The notes beneath the pieces are model-generated. The model saw nothing but the letters and a program-made list of their open reading frames with translations. It did no database searches and had not been told where the DNA came from. Made by a program: the position numbers and the translations under genes. Source: Oceanicaulis alexandrii DSM 11625 (lineage in GTDB: Bacteria; Pseudomonadota; Alphaproteobacteria; Caulobacterales; Maricaulaceae). From it: DNA of 64,000 nucleotides. This document shows positions 55,655-64,000 of the stretch, piece after piece. The stretch spans positions 250,501 to 314,500 of the forward strand of contig NZ_ATUP01000002.1 in NCBI RefSeq assembly GCF_000420265.1, read 5' to 3'. The stretch's first letter is position 1. The number at the start of each line of letters is the position of its first letter.

Positions 55655-55925
55655 ACAATTCGCCCTCTGGCGCTCACGTCAGGGGCTGCCTGAAATACCT
55701 CTATAAGGCGAGTTAGCGTCATCGGAACACTATTCTCGTCCTTCACGCCTGTTTGGGACGATATGTCGATGATTTGAGACGCGCTGTACACGGATAGTCA
55801 TAGCGATATTCCACGGCTTCGATACCGTGAAAAGAGCGCCGCTATCCAAAGTGGCGTGCGGAAATCCCGCAACTTTTATCGAGCTTTACCCTCATTGGTG
55901 GGCTGGAGAATTCAGGAGAACGACC

Positions 55926-56111
55926 ATGGTCTTGATGAGAATCAAACCGAACCACGATGGCGCGTCAGTCGAGCTGCCCGTAGAGCTGTCTGCTTCGGTT
56001 CAGTATGTGACCGACGCTGTGTCATCGTTTGACGCCGCGGCTCTGGCGGTTCTGTCGACCAAATCAATCGATTTGGCCAACACGGTGAGCGCGCTGCCGT
56101 TCATCGGCTAA
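55926..56111 (+). CDS. Orphan 61-residue protein upstream of the HlyC-like gene
   Basis: 61 residues from the ATG at 55926, with a good AGGAG Shine-Dalgarno 7-8 bp upstream; the 33 codons before it in frame are not protein-like. No signal peptide and no Cys; only two Lys (K7, K46) and one His. The second half (SSFDAAALAVLSTKSIDLANTVSALPFIG) is small-residue rich and mildly amphipathic. I do not recognise it. It lies 103 bp before the acyltransferase-like gene on the same strand and 272 bp from the divergent AraC gene. Small size next to a peptide-modifying-enzyme relative makes it a candidate substrate or partner, which is inference. Confidence 0.6.
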   Translation: MVLMRIKPNHDGASVELPVELSASVQYVTDAVSSFDAAALAVLSTKSIDLANTVSALPFIG

Positions 56112-56213
56112 CGCTCGCTGATAAGGCCGCCGCGTAAACCTCGTGCTTTTCGCGGCGGTCTGTTCCTGTGCAGTTGATGCTGCGCGTATCATGACTATCG
56201 CAAGCGGGCCTTT

Positions 56214-56690
56214 ATGACCGACAATGCACTCGATCCGATGACGGCGCTGGGCCAGATGCTCTGGCTGTCGTCTCGTGCGTCAAATTACGCGCAAATGCCC
56301 TTGGGCAATATCGTGTCGAGCTTTGAATCCGCTATTTCGACACAACAGTTTCGCATCTATCGCTCTGGCGACAACGCCCCCTTGGCGTGCGTGTGCTGGA
56401 TGTGGCTTCATGAAGAACATGAAGAGGCCGCCATCGCGACCATGAAAGCGGCGCCGTTCGGTGAGCTTGAAATGCAGTCGGACTGGGTGGGCGGCGACCG
56501 TCTGTGGTTTTTCAACTTTATCGCGCCGTTCGGCCACGGCCGGGCCGTGGCGTCCGATTTGCGCAACAATGTCTTTCCCGGCGTTAGTGCGCGCGCGGTG
56601 CGCGCCGACAAGCGTGGAAAGATCAAGCATACGGCGCTGTTCCGCAATGAAGCGCCGCGCTCCGCACACAAGGCCGCAGAGACCGCTTAA
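56214..56690 (+). CDS. RTX-toxin lysine-acyltransferase (HlyC) homologue without catalytic residues
   Basis: 158 residues, the length of HlyC. The fold is recognisable end to end: ALGQMLWLSS at the N-terminus, QQFRIYRSGDNAPLACVCWMWL, and GGDRLWFFNFIAPFGHGRAVASDLRNNVFP against HlyC GDRKWFIDWIAPFGD. HlyC uses His23 and Asp92 to acylate toxin lysines from acyl-ACP. Here the Asp position is Asn101, and the His position falls on Tyr25/Ala26; no His occurs before residue 66. It is therefore probably a pseudoenzyme or works by another chemistry. No RTX toxin gene is in the window. Convergent with udg, 15 bp between stops. Confidence 0.8.
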   Translation: MTDNALDPMTALGQMLWLSSRASNYAQMPLGNIVSSFESAISTQQFRIYRSGDNAPLACVCWMWLHEEHEEAAIATMKAAPFGELEMQSDWVGGDRLWFFNFIAPFGHGRAVASDLRNNVFPGVSARAVRADKRGKIKHTALFRNEAPRSAHKAAETA

Positions 56691-56705
56691 GCGTCCTCGT
56701 TCGGG

Positions 56706-57365
56706 TTATGTGTCCAGATGCGCCCGTGCCGCGCGGAACACGTTGTGGAACATGGCTTCTGTCAGCCGTCCCGTGTTCGTGTTGTAACGCGAGCAATGAT
56801 AGCTGTCGAAAAGGGACAGAGGCCCGTTCGGCCCCTCCACATAATGACGCGCGCCATGACCGAACGTGAACGCGGATTGTTTATAGCCCAGCGCCTTGAT
56901 CGTGTTCTCGTGTGAGACGCGCCCGAGGCAGATCAGCGTCGACAGTCGGGGCAGGGCTTTGATCCGGGCCGTCAGGAACGGGCGGCAAGTGTTCATTTCC
57001 GCGCCGATCGGCTTGTTTTGCGGCGGCACGCACCGCACGGCGTTGGTGATCATGGCGTCCACCAGCTTCAGATCATCCTGGCCGTCAGGATCAAAGCGTC
57101 CCTTGGAAAAGCCGAACGTCTCAAGCGTCGGGTACAGCAAGTCGCCCGCCCAATCGCCCGTGAAGGGGCGTGCGGTGCGGTTCGCTCCGCCGCGACCGGG
57201 CGCCAGCCCGACGATCAGAAGACGCGCGTTCTGATCGCCAAAGCTGGGCACGGCGCCGTTGAACCAGTCTGGTTCTGCCGCGATGTTTTCAAGCCGGTAT
57301 TGGACCAGGCGAGGGCAGAGCGCGCAGTCGGGCGCGGGCTCCGCCGGGACCGGATTACTCGTCAT
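56706..57365 (-). CDS. Uracil-DNA glycosylase, family 5 (UDGb) type, 4Fe-4S
   Basis: 219 residues from the ATG at 57365. Excises uracil and related deaminated bases from DNA. Four Cys for the cluster: C14 and C17 (CALC), C112 and C127. The nucleotide-binding motif is GLAPGRGGANRTARPFTGDWAGDLLY, the family-5 pattern, and the second motif SYHCSRYNTNTGRLTEAM closes the site. Its start lies 11 bp inside the end of the NYN gene, so they are coupled. This pair is part of the conserved smpB...rpoZ neighbourhood. Confidence 0.92.
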   Translation of the reverse strand: MTSNPVPAEPAPDCALCPRLVQYRLENIAAEPDWFNGAVPSFGDQNARLLIVGLAPGRGGANRTARPFTGDWAGDLLYPTLETFGFSKGRFDPDGQDDLKLVDAMITNAVRCVPPQNKPIGAEMNTCRPFLTARIKALPRLSTLICLGRVSHENTIKALGYKQSAFTFGHGARHYVEGPNGPLSLFDSYHCSRYNTNTGRLTEAMFHNVFRAARAHLDT

Positions 57366-57927
57366 CGCCGTTTTCACTGTCGTCAAACTCGCGCTGGCGG
57401 CGTTCACGGCCCACCAGCTGACCCAGATCGCGCAGCTCGATAAAGGTGTCCGCCTGACGGCGTAGATCATCGGCCGCCATGGGCGGGGAGGATTTCAGGG
57501 TCGAGACGACAGAGACCCGAACGCCCTTGCGCTGGACTGCTTCGACCACTTTGCGAAAATCGCCATCGCCGGAAAAGAGGACGATATGGTCGAGATAGTC
57601 GGCGGCTTCCATCACATCGATGGCCAGGTCCACATCCATATCGCCCTTGATGCGGCGACGTCCTGAATCGTCGGTATATTCCTTGGCCGCCTTCGTAATG
57701 ACCTTGAAGCCGTTATAGTCCAGCCAGTCGATCAGGGGGCGGATGGGCGTATACTCTTCGCTTTCAATCAAGGCGGTATAGTAATTGGCCCGGATCAGAC
57801 GCCCGCGCTTGCGAAATTCTTCAAGCAGGCGTTTGTAATCAATGTCAAAATCAAGGTTTCTAGCGGCGGAATACAAATTTGCGCCATCAATGAACAAACC
57901 GAGCTTTTCGTTCGGGTAGAAGGTCAT
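57355..57927 (-). CDS. NYN-domain (LabA/DUF88-like) protein, putative RNase
   Basis: 190 residues. PIN-like NYN fold with its acidic set: Asp14 in LFIDGANLY, GDMDVDLAIDVM and FSGDGDFRKVVE, as in metal-dependent ribonucleases. The tail is charged (RERRQREFDDSENGDDE). Function in bacteria is not established. A GGAAAGG site precedes the ATG. The ATG is interleaved with the folK start region on the other strand. Confidence 0.9.
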   Translation of the reverse strand: MTFYPNEKLGLFIDGANLYSAARNLDFDIDYKRLLEEFRKRGRLIRANYYTALIESEEYTPIRPLIDWLDYNGFKVITKAAKEYTDDSGRRRIKGDMDVDLAIDVMEAADYLDHIVLFSGDGDFRKVVEAVQRKGVRVSVVSTLKSSPPMAADDLRRQADTFIELRDLGQLVGRERRQREFDDSENGDDE

Positions 57928-57931
57928 GCCT

Positions 57932-58525
57932 ATGCCTTTCCAACAATCTATTCGTTTGAATGAGGCTCAGCGGGGCATATTCATCGCCCTGGGAGCCAAT
58001 CGACCTTATCGTCGTCACACGCCTTTTGAAAACCTGCAGCATGCGCTGCAACTGCTCTCTGAACGTGAGGTTTCGGTCCTTTCGTGTTCGCGGCCCTGGC
58101 GGACGCCCGCCTGGCCTGATCCGTCTCAACCGCCTTTTTTGAACGCCGTCGCCCAGATTGCTTGGGAAGGTGAAGATCCGACGGCCCTGATGCAGATCCT
58201 GCATGAGGTTGAAACGGCCTGCGGACGCGTCCGATCCGTTCGGAATGCGCCTCGCACGCTTGATCTTGACCTTATTGATTTCAAAACAAGGGTCCGGGCG
58301 CCAAAGACTGGAAACGATCTGGCGTTGCCGCACCCGCGCGTCAATGACCGCGCCTTTGTGCTCTTGCCTCTGCGCGAAATTGCGCCACACTGGCGCTGCC
58401 CGGTCAGCGGAGACTTTATCGACACGCTGATGAGCAGGCTGAGCTGGACTGACCGCAAGGACTGCCGTCCTGCGGGGGGTGTGCTTCATGCTGCGACGCA
58501 CAGGTTGAAGCGTGGCGCCACATAA
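57932..58525 (+). CDS. folK: HPPK, 6-hydroxymethyl-7,8-dihydropterin pyrophosphokinase
   Basis: 197 residues. Transfers pyrophosphate from ATP to 6-hydroxymethyl-dihydropterin in folate synthesis. Family core: [58 protein letters not shown] and [17 protein letters not shown] prefer the ATG at 57932, because AGAAGG lies 8 bp upstream. The earlier ATG at 57926 is only 2 bp from it and overlaps the start codon of the divergent NYN gene. Confidence 0.94.
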   Translation: MPFQQSIRLNEAQRGIFIALGANRPYRRHTPFENLQHALQLLSEREVSVLSCSRPWRTPAWPDPSQPPFLNAVAQIAWEGEDPTALMQILHEVETACGRVRSVRNAPRTLDLDLIDFKTRVRAPKTGNDLALPHPRVNDRAFVLLPLREIAPHWRCPVSGDFIDTLMSRLSWTDRKDCRPAGGVLHAATHRLKRGAT

Positions 58526-58572
58526 GCTATCAGCAGTCTTTCAAGTTTTACGTATTCAAGGAGCGCCCCGGC

Positions 58573-58950
58573 ATGGCTCGCGTTACCGTCGAAGATTGCA
58601 TTGACAAGGTCGACAACCGGTTCCGTCTGGTTCTTTTGGCCGCGCACCGCGCTCGGAACATCTCTGCCGGCGCCGAGCTGACCCTTGATCGTGACAACGA
58701 CAAGAACCCGGTCGTCGCTCTGCGTGAGATTGCAGACGAGAAGCTGGATCTCGATACGCTGGGTGAAAGCCTGGTCTCCGGCCTGCAGCGCGTCATCCCG
58801 TCTGATGATGAAGACGGCGGCATTGAAGAGCGCGTGCCGCAAACCGAAGCGCCCGCCGCTCCGGCCTTGCCTGCGCCTGAAATGGACGAGACCGCCATGC
58901 TCAAGGCGTTGCAGTCTGACCGTGACGGCCCTGCTGACGGCCGACTCTAA
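58573..58950 (+). CDS. rpoZ: RNA polymerase omega subunit
   Basis: 125 residues. [28 protein letters not shown] and [19 protein letters not shown] are the omega signatures; an acidic, Pro/Ala-rich tail follows. CAAGGAG lies ahead of the ATG. Five bp before rsh, so rpoZ and the (p)ppGpp gene are co-expressed, as in most proteobacteria. Confidence 0.97.
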   Translation: MARVTVEDCIDKVDNRFRLVLLAAHRARNISAGAELTLDRDNDKNPVVALREIADEKLDLDTLGESLVSGLQRVIPSDDEDGGIEERVPQTEAPAAPALPAPEMDETAMLKALQSDRDGPADGRL

Positions 58951-58955
58951 CTCGC

Positions 58956-61199
58956 ATGAGTGCGCTGGCGTCCCCGTCTGCGCTCGCTTCCGCCGACGCG
59001 ATCCCGAGCGCCGACGACCTAATCGCGCGCGTTCAGGCCTATTACCCGCAAGCTGACGCGGACCTGATCCGGCGCGCCTATGAGTTTGCTCGCGACAGCC
59101 ATGAAGGGCAGTCGCGGCAATCCGGCCATCCTTACTATTCCCATGTCGTCGCCGTCGCCATGTTGCTGGCCGAGTTGCGTCTGGACGTGGCGACGATCTG
59201 CACCGGCTTGTTGCACGACACGGTTGAGGACACGCCTGCGACGCTCGACGATATCGAGCGCCTGTTCGGCGCGGACGTCGCCCAGCTGGTGGACGGGGTC
59301 ACCAAGCTGGGGCAGATGGAGCTGGGCTCCAAGCGCACCAAACAAGCGGAAAACCTGCAAAAACTGGTCGTGGCCATCACCCGCGACGTTCGCGTCCTTC
59401 TGGTGAAGCTGTGTGACCGGCTGCACAATATGCGTACGTTGCATTATGTGCCCAAGCCCGAGAAACGTGAGCGGGTCGCGCGGGAAACGCTTGAGATCTA
59501 TGCGCCTTTGGCGCGGCGGATCGGGGTGAACCGGGTTTGCGTAGAGCTCGAAAACCTCTCTTTCCAGAACGTCAATCCAGCGGCCTATGAATCCGTCACC
59601 CGGCGTCTGACCGAGCTACGCGAAACCCGTGCGGACGCTGTCGCCATCGTATCCTCGACACTCTCGGAACGGTTGACCGAAGCCGGGATCGACTGTCGTG
59701 TCTTCGGGCGGGAAAAGCGGCCCTATTCGATCTGGCGCAAGCTGGAGAAGAAGGGCGTTTCGTTTGATGATATCGCCGACATTTACGCCTTCCGCATCCT
59801 GACTGAGGACGCTGAGGCCTGCTACGCCGCACTGGGCGTCGTCCATCGGACCTGGCGCTGCGTGCCTGAGCGGTTTCACGATTATATTTCCACGCCCAAG
59901 CCCAACAATTACCGCTCGCTTCACACCACCATCATCGGTCCGGGCAATATCCGCATAGAACTGCAGATCCGCACCGAAGAGATGGAGCTTGTGGCGGATA
60001 CCGGCGTCGCGGCGCACTGGCGCTACAAGACTGACGACGGTTACGCCTATGATCCAAAGGCGGCGCGCGAGGCGGGCGGCGATCCGCTGGACCGTTTGCG
60101 GCCCTTCGTCGAAATTCTGGAGCAGGGCGGCGATCCGGACGAATTTCTCGAACACGCCAAGCTCGAGATGTTCTCAGACCAGGTCTACTGCTTCACGCCC
60201 AAGGGCCAGCTGATCGCTCTGCCCAATGGCGCGACGCCGCTTGATTTCGCGTTCGCAGTGCATACCGAGCTTGGCTATTCAGCCATTGGCGCCCGGATCA
60301 ATGGCCGCGAACGTCCCTTGCGCACCCGCCTGGGCAATGGCGATGTCATCGAGATCGTCAAAGGCGGCGAACGCCATCCGCCTGCAGGCTGGGAGGATAT
60401 GGTCAGCACAGGCCGCGCCCGGGCGGCGATCCGCAAGCTGATCCGCGAATCTGAAAGTGAAGAATTCGCCCGGATCGGCCGTGTCATCGCCGAACACGCC
60501 TTCGCGCGTGAGGGCAAGGAATTCCGCGACAGCGCTCTGGGCGACGCGCTCAAACGGCTGGAGCTGGACGATGTCGAGGCCCTGATGATCGCCTTGGGGC
60601 GCGGCACCGTCAGCTCGTCTGAAATGCTGGATGCGGTCTTTCCAGGTCAGCGCGAATATGACGGCGATACGCTGTCTGATCGCGAGCGGATCGAGGATGG
60701 CAAAGGCTCGCTCTTTGTTCACGGGCGCGGCCTGACGCCGGGCGTCTCGCTTCATTTCGCCGAATGTTGCTCGCCCATGCCGGGCGACAGGATTGTGGGC
60801 GTGATGCAGCCGGGGCGCGGCGTCGTGGTCCATGTGATTGACTGCGAACGGCTCGCCGAATTCGAAGACGACGCCAGCCTGGCCAACTGGATTGATCTCA
60901 AATGGACGCCGGAAGCGGATACGCGGGGCGTCTCCATAGGCCGCATCCACGCCACCATCCGCAATGAACCGGGCGTGCTCGCCGAGATCGCTGGCGTGGT
61001 CGGCGATGCGCGCGGCAACATCACGGATGTGAAAACACTGTCGCGCACGCGTGACTTTTTCGAGATGGCGTTTGATGTCGAGGTGTTCGATGCGCGACAT
61101 CTGTCCAATATTGTCTCGGCGCTGAAAACCAGCGACCGGGTGGTGTCGGCGGAGCGCGCGCGTTTCACCGAAGACCCTGCGTTAAAGGAGACCGCATGA
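58956..61199 (+). CDS. rsh: Bifunctional (p)ppGpp synthetase/hydrolase
   Basis: 747 residues, the single long RelA/SpoT homologue of alphaproteobacteria. Hydrolase HD domain with His63 and the H87-D88...E91-D92 site (HDTVED), intact. Synthetase domain with [12 protein letters not shown] and [12 protein letters not shown] domain ([32 protein letters not shown]), a conserved-Cys region ([16 protein letters not shown]) and a C-terminal ACT domain ([28 protein letters not shown]). Both activities should be functional. Its stop overlaps pyrE (ATGA). Confidence 0.96.
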   Translation: MSALASPSALASADAIPSADDLIARVQAYYPQADADLIRRAYEFARDSHEGQSRQSGHPYYSHVVAVAMLLAELRLDVATICTGLLHDTVEDTPATLDDIERLFGADVAQLVDGVTKLGQMELGSKRTKQAENLQKLVVAITRDVRVLLVKLCDRLHNMRTLHYVPKPEKRERVARETLEIYAPLARRIGVNRVCVELENLSFQNVNPAAYESVTRRLTELRETRADAVAIVSSTLSERLTEAGIDCRVFGREKRPYSIWRKLEKKGVSFDDIADIYAFRILTEDAEACYAALGVVHRTWRCVPERFHDYISTPKPNNYRSLHTTIIGPGNIRIELQIRTEEMELVADTGVAAHWRYKTDDGYAYDPKAAREAGGDPLDRLRPFVEILEQGGDPDEFLEHAKLEMFSDQVYCFTPKGQLIALPNGATPLDFAFAVHTELGYSAIGARINGRERPLRTRLGNGDVIEIVKGGERHPPAGWEDMVSTGRARAAIRKLIRESESEEFARIGRVIAEHAFAREGKEFRDSALGDALKRLELDDVEALMIALGRGTVSSSEMLDAVFPGQREYDGDTLSDRERIEDGKGSLFVHGRGLTPGVSLHFAECCSPMPGDRIVGVMQPGRGVVVHVIDCERLAEFEDDASLANWIDLKWTPEADTRGVSIGRIHATIRNEPGVLAEIAGVVGDARGNITDVKTLSRTRDFFEMAFDVEVFDARHLSNIVSALKTSDRVVSAERARFTEDPALKETA

Positions 61200-61780
61200 C
61201 CACCGAGGACGTGCTGGCGGAGTTCAAGGAAGCGGGTGCGCTTCTTGAAGGTCATTTCATTCTCTCGTCCGGGCTGCGCAGTCCGGTCTTTTTGCAAAAG
61301 GCGCTGGTGTTTCGCGATGCGGCGCGCACCGAACGCCTGTGCAAGGCGTTGGCGGACGCTCTGAAGGCGGCAGGTCATGGCCCGTTCACCGCCATCGTCT
61401 CGCCGGCCATGGGCGGGATCATTCCCGGCTATGAAACCAGCCGTCACATGCACTTGCCCTTCATGTTCGTGGAGCGCGAGAACGGCGAGTTCGCTCTGCG
61501 TCGCGGGTTCGAGTTGACCGCCGCCGACCGGGTCTTGGTGATTGAAGACATCGTCACGACTGGTCTGAGCTCGCGCGAATGCATCACCGCGATTGAGAAA
61601 TCCGGCGCAAAAGTCGTCGCTGAGGGCTGTCTCGTGGATCGCTCCGGCGGCAAGGCCGATGTGGGCGTGCCGCTCGTGGCGCTCGCCACAGTGAACTTTC
61701 CCGCCTATCCCGCTGACGCGCTGCCTGAAGAGCTGGAACGCATTCCTGCGATCAAGCCGGGCAGCCGGGGGCTGGCCTGA
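61196..61780 (+). CDS. pyrE: Orotate phosphoribosyltransferase
   Basis: 194 residues. Makes OMP from orotate and PRPP. PRPP motif [16 protein letters not shown], flanked by the [18 protein letters not shown] segment at the N-terminus; [17 protein letters not shown] holds the substrate loop. ATGA overlap with rsh, and TGATG overlap with pdxJ. Confidence 0.96.
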   Translation: MTTEDVLAEFKEAGALLEGHFILSSGLRSPVFLQKALVFRDAARTERLCKALADALKAAGHGPFTAIVSPAMGGIIPGYETSRHMHLPFMFVERENGEFALRRGFELTAADRVLVIEDIVTTGLSSRECITAIEKSGAKVVAEGCLVDRSGGKADVGVPLVALATVNFPAYPADALPEELERIPAIKPGSRGLA

Positions 61781-62538
61781 TGACACAGCCGCGCCAGCGC
61801 CTGGGACTGAATATCGACCATGTGGCGACCATTCGGAACGCCCGCGGCGGCGTTCATCCTGATCCGGCGCGGGCCGCGGCGATGGCCCATGCAGCGGGAG
61901 CGGACGGATTGACGATCCATCTGCGTGAAGACCGGCGTCATATCCAGGACGCAGATCTGCAAAAGGTGCGCGAAGCCTCGGACCTGCCGATCAATCTTGA
62001 AATGGCCGCGACCGAGGAAATGACCGAGATCGCGGTGGCGTTCAAACCGCACGCCGCCTGCATCGTTCCAGAAAAGCGCGAGGAACGCACCACCGAGGGC
62101 GGGCTGGACGTGGCGGGCCTGCATAACCAGATCGCGCCCATGGTGCGGCGACTGGCGGATGCGGGCTGTCGCGTTTCGCTATTCATCGAGCCCGACCCGG
62201 TCCAGATCGCGGTGGCGGAAGTGCTGGGGGCGCCGGTGATCGAGCTGCATACCGGGCGTTATGCGGAGTTGTGGCTGGAAGGCGGCGCGGACGCGGCGTC
62301 CTCTGAGCTGGAGCGTATTCGTCTGGCGGCTGTCGAGGCGCGCAAACGCGGGCTCGAGCCCCATGCCGGTCATGGCCTGACCTTTTACAATGTGAAGCCG
62401 ATCGCCGCCATTTCGGAGATTGCTGAACTGAATATCGGTCACTTCCTGATCGGTGAGGCGATTTTTACAGGTCTCGACACGGCCGTGAAACACATGCGCG
62501 CCTTGATGGATGAAGCGCAGGCGGAGCGCGCCCGGTGA
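61780..62538 (+). CDS. pdxJ: Pyridoxine 5'-phosphate synthase
   Basis: 252 residues, TIM barrel. Condenses 3-amino-1-hydroxyacetone phosphate with DXP. LGLNIDHVATIRNARGG, DGLTIHLREDRRHIQDAD, INLEMAATEEM, IELHTGRYAE, HAGHGLTFYNVKPIA and LNIGHFLIGEAIF are all family signatures. Start shares its A with the pyrE stop. Confidence 0.97.
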   Translation: MTQPRQRLGLNIDHVATIRNARGGVHPDPARAAAMAHAAGADGLTIHLREDRRHIQDADLQKVREASDLPINLEMAATEEMTEIAVAFKPHAACIVPEKREERTTEGGLDVAGLHNQIAPMVRRLADAGCRVSLFIEPDPVQIAVAEVLGAPVIELHTGRYAELWLEGGADAASSELERIRLAAVEARKRGLEPHAGHGLTFYNVKPIAAISEIAELNIGHFLIGEAIFTGLDTAVKHMRALMDEAQAERAR

Positions 62539-62942
62539 TCCTGGGGATTGGATCAGACCTGACCGATATTCGCCGCATCGAGCGGGCGATTAACCGGTTC
62601 GAGCGCCGGTTTCTGGACCGGATCTTCACCCCCGCCGAGCAGGCGCGAGCGGAAGCCAGACCAGGGCGAATAAACACGTATGCAAAACGGTTTGCAGCGA
62701 AAGAGGCCTGCGCCAAGGCTCTGGGCGGCGGCTTGTGGCGCGGGGTCAGCTTCACCGATATCGAGGTGATGAACCTGAAAGGCGGCAAGCCAAGCATTGA
62801 TCTTTACGGCGCGGCGAGAAGCCAGCTCGACGCCCTGTGTTCTGACGGGCAGGACGCACGCATTCACCTCACCATGAGCGATGAGCCGCCCTATGCGCAG
62901 GCTTTCGTAGTGATTGAAGCGGTTGACCCAAGGTCCAGTTGA
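62535..62942 (+). CDS. acpS: Holo-[acyl-carrier-protein] synthase
   Basis: 135 residues. Transfers 4'-phosphopantetheine to ACP. ILGIGSDLTDIRRIERAI with the metal Asp, and RFAAKEACAKALG with the catalytic Glu. Starts at a GTG overlapping the pdxJ stop. In many alphaproteobacteria lepB follows here; in this genome rnc follows directly. Confidence 0.96.
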   Translation: MILGIGSDLTDIRRIERAINRFERRFLDRIFTPAEQARAEARPGRINTYAKRFAAKEACAKALGGGLWRGVSFTDIEVMNLKGGKPSIDLYGAARSQLDALCSDGQDARIHLTMSDEPPYAQAFVVIEAVDPRSS

Positions 62943-62946
62943 GAGA

Positions 62947-63648
62947 ATGAAGCCCCGTATCATGAGTGATCGGATCAAAGATTTTGAAGCGCGCATCGAC
63001 TACCGGTTCAAGGACCGGGAGCTTCTCGAGCGCGCGCTGACCCATGCGTCGCACGGTGATGGCCGGTCGCGGGCGTCGTCCAATGAACGCCTGGAGTTTC
63101 TCGGGGATCGGGTTCTGGGCCTGATGGCGAGCCAGAAGCTCTATGAAACCTTCCCAAACCTGGAAGAAGGCGGGTTGGCCCAGCGTTTGAACGCGGTGGT
63201 GAACAAGTCCGCCTGCGCTCGCGCGGCGCGCCGGTGTGATCTGGGTGAGGGGCTGCGCCTCTCCGCCGCCGAGGAACGTCTGGGCGGACGCGAGAAGGAA
63301 TCCATCATCGCGGATGCGTGCGAAGCAGTGATCGGCGCGCTCTATCTGGATGGCGGTCTCGAGGCTGCGCGCATGTTCTTCACGACGTTCTGGGCGGACG
63401 AGTTTGATAAACTGACCCGCCGCCCCAAGGACGCCAAATCCCAGCTTCAGGAATGGGCGGCGCAAAAAGGCTATGGCGTCCCCATTTATGAGACTGTGGC
63501 GCGCAAGGGGCCGGACCACCGGCCTATGTTTGAAATTGAAGTCCGGCTCGACGGTGTCGCGCCGGCGCGCGGCGAGGGCGGGTCCAAACAGGACGCCCAG
63601 CGCGCTGCGGCCTCGGAAATGCTTAAACGGGAGGCCGTAGATGGCTGA
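62947..63648 (+). CDS. rnc: Ribonuclease III
   Basis: 233 residues from the ATG at 62947; an ATG at 62962 is an equally possible start. The RNase III signature ERLEFLGDRVLGL carries the catalytic Glu/Asp, EKESIIADACEAVIGALYLDGG the second acidic pair. A dsRNA-binding domain follows (~160-230, SQLQEWAAQKGYGVPIYE, GGSKQDAQRAAASEML). Cleaves double-stranded RNA in rRNA maturation. Its end overlaps era by 8 bp. Confidence 0.95.
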   Translation: MKPRIMSDRIKDFEARIDYRFKDRELLERALTHASHGDGRSRASSNERLEFLGDRVLGLMASQKLYETFPNLEEGGLAQRLNAVVNKSACARAARRCDLGEGLRLSAAEERLGGREKESIIADACEAVIGALYLDGGLEAARMFFTTFWADEFDKLTRRPKDAKSQLQEWAAQKGYGVPIYETVARKGPDHRPMFEIEVRLDGVAPARGEGGSKQDAQRAAASEMLKREAVDG

Positions 63649-64000
63649 TCAGAACGCCACGCGTGCAGGCTTTGTCGCCATTATCGGCGCGCCGAACGCT
63701 GGCAAATCCACCCTTGTGAACGCTCTGGTGGGCCGCAAGGTCTCCATCGTCACCCCCAAGGTGCAAACCACGCGCTTTCAGGTCCGCGGCGTCATGATGC
63801 ATGGCGTCGCCCAGCTGGTGCTGGTGGATACGCCTGGCGTCTTTGCGCCGCGCCGCCGGCTTGACCGGGCCATGGTCGCCAGCGCCTGGGAAGGCGCCGA
63901 TGACGCGGACGCTATCGTGCATGTGGTCGACGCCGCCGCCCAGCTGAGCAAGGCGCGCCGCACGGTGGAAGATGTGGAGCGCGTGATCGATGGCCTGAAA
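63641..64000 (+). CDS. era: GTPase Era, 3' end cut by window
   Basis: First 120 residues of Era: G1 GAPNAGKST, then the switch I region (VSIVTPKVQTTRFQVRGV) and G3 DTPGVFAP. Era binds 16S rRNA and is needed for 30S maturation. Starts inside the rnc end. The KH domain lies beyond the window. Confidence 0.95.
   Translation, partial: MADQNATRAGFVAIIGAPNAGKSTLVNALVGRKVSIVTPKVQTTRFQVRGVMMHGVAQLVLVDTPGVFAPRRRLDRAMVASAWEGADDADAIVHVVDAAAQLSKARRTVEDVERVIDGLK

Noticed and set aside
56127-56158. Hairpin CCGCCGCG/CGCGGCGG after the 61-residue gene
   Set aside because: 16-nt loop and no T-run; may only reflect GC-rich DNA, and read-through into the HlyC-like gene is expected.
1-64000. CRISPR array, prophage genes, transposases, rRNA
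   Set aside because: No regularly spaced repeat, phage structural gene, transposase or rRNA segment was recognised on either strand.

Overview
The window is a high-GC, tightly packed chromosomal segment from an alphaproteobacterium. The best guess is a marine prosthecate type of the Caulobacterales/Maricaulales (Oceanicaulis- or Maricaulis-like). That rests on the block dapA-smpB-udg-NYN-folK-rpoZ-rsh-pyrE-pdxJ-acpS-rnc-era, on three TonB-dependent receptors, and on codon and GC style. It is inference; no rRNA is present to settle it. No CRISPR array, prophage or transposase was seen.

Layout. 1-4.6 kb: a DUF547 protein (cut by the window edge), an MltF-like lytic transglycosylase and a TonB receptor. 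4.65-9.1 kb: a secreted protein of unknown function, an AarF/UbiB-like kinase, and the divergent selD/mnmH pair that would make selenophosphate and selenouridine in tRNA. 9.2-16.7 kb: a Tat-type dienelactone-hydrolase-like protein, a DUF305/beta-propeller fusion, an acyltransferase-SGNH O-acetylase, tRNA-Ser(GCU), an Mrp ATPase and a small rhodanese. 16.7-23.3 kb: an uptake and hydrolysis module. Two alpha/beta hydrolases and a TetR regulator face a TonB receptor and an MFS transporter, and a perfect 14-bp palindrome in front of the receptor is the likely operator. 23.3-24.7 kb: a DJ-1-like protein without the nucleophile Cys, and a truncated globin.

24.7-31.1 kb: a compact histidine operon, TrpR-like regulator-hisG-hisD-hisB-hisH-hisA-hisF-hisIE, with almost every junction overlapping. 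Its order and HisIE fusion look gammaproteobacterial. hisC is missing, and the HisB dehydratase carries an unrecognised ~200-residue N-terminal domain where enteric HisB has its HAD phosphatase.

31.2-50.9 kb: an M14 peptidase, a TonB receptor, two chemoreceptors, a TPP enzyme, the threonine-to-glycine enzymes kbl and tdh (split apart), an amidohydrolase, a nitroreductase, an acyl-CoA ligase and a threonine dehydratase. An AT-rich 915-bp insertion sits at the 3' end of kbl. It duplicates the last 54 bp of kbl with three synonymous changes and carries one gene with a HEPN/AbiU2-like R-x5-H motif, a candidate minimal defence cassette.

51-64 kb: Slt-type transglycosylase (apparent C-terminal frameshift) and then the housekeeping block. 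It is interrupted between smpB and udg by a cassette of an AraC regulator, a 61-residue orphan protein and an RTX-toxin-acyltransferase (HlyC) homologue that lacks both catalytic residues. The kbl insertion, the smpB-udg cassette and the HisB fusion are the three most unusual things here.
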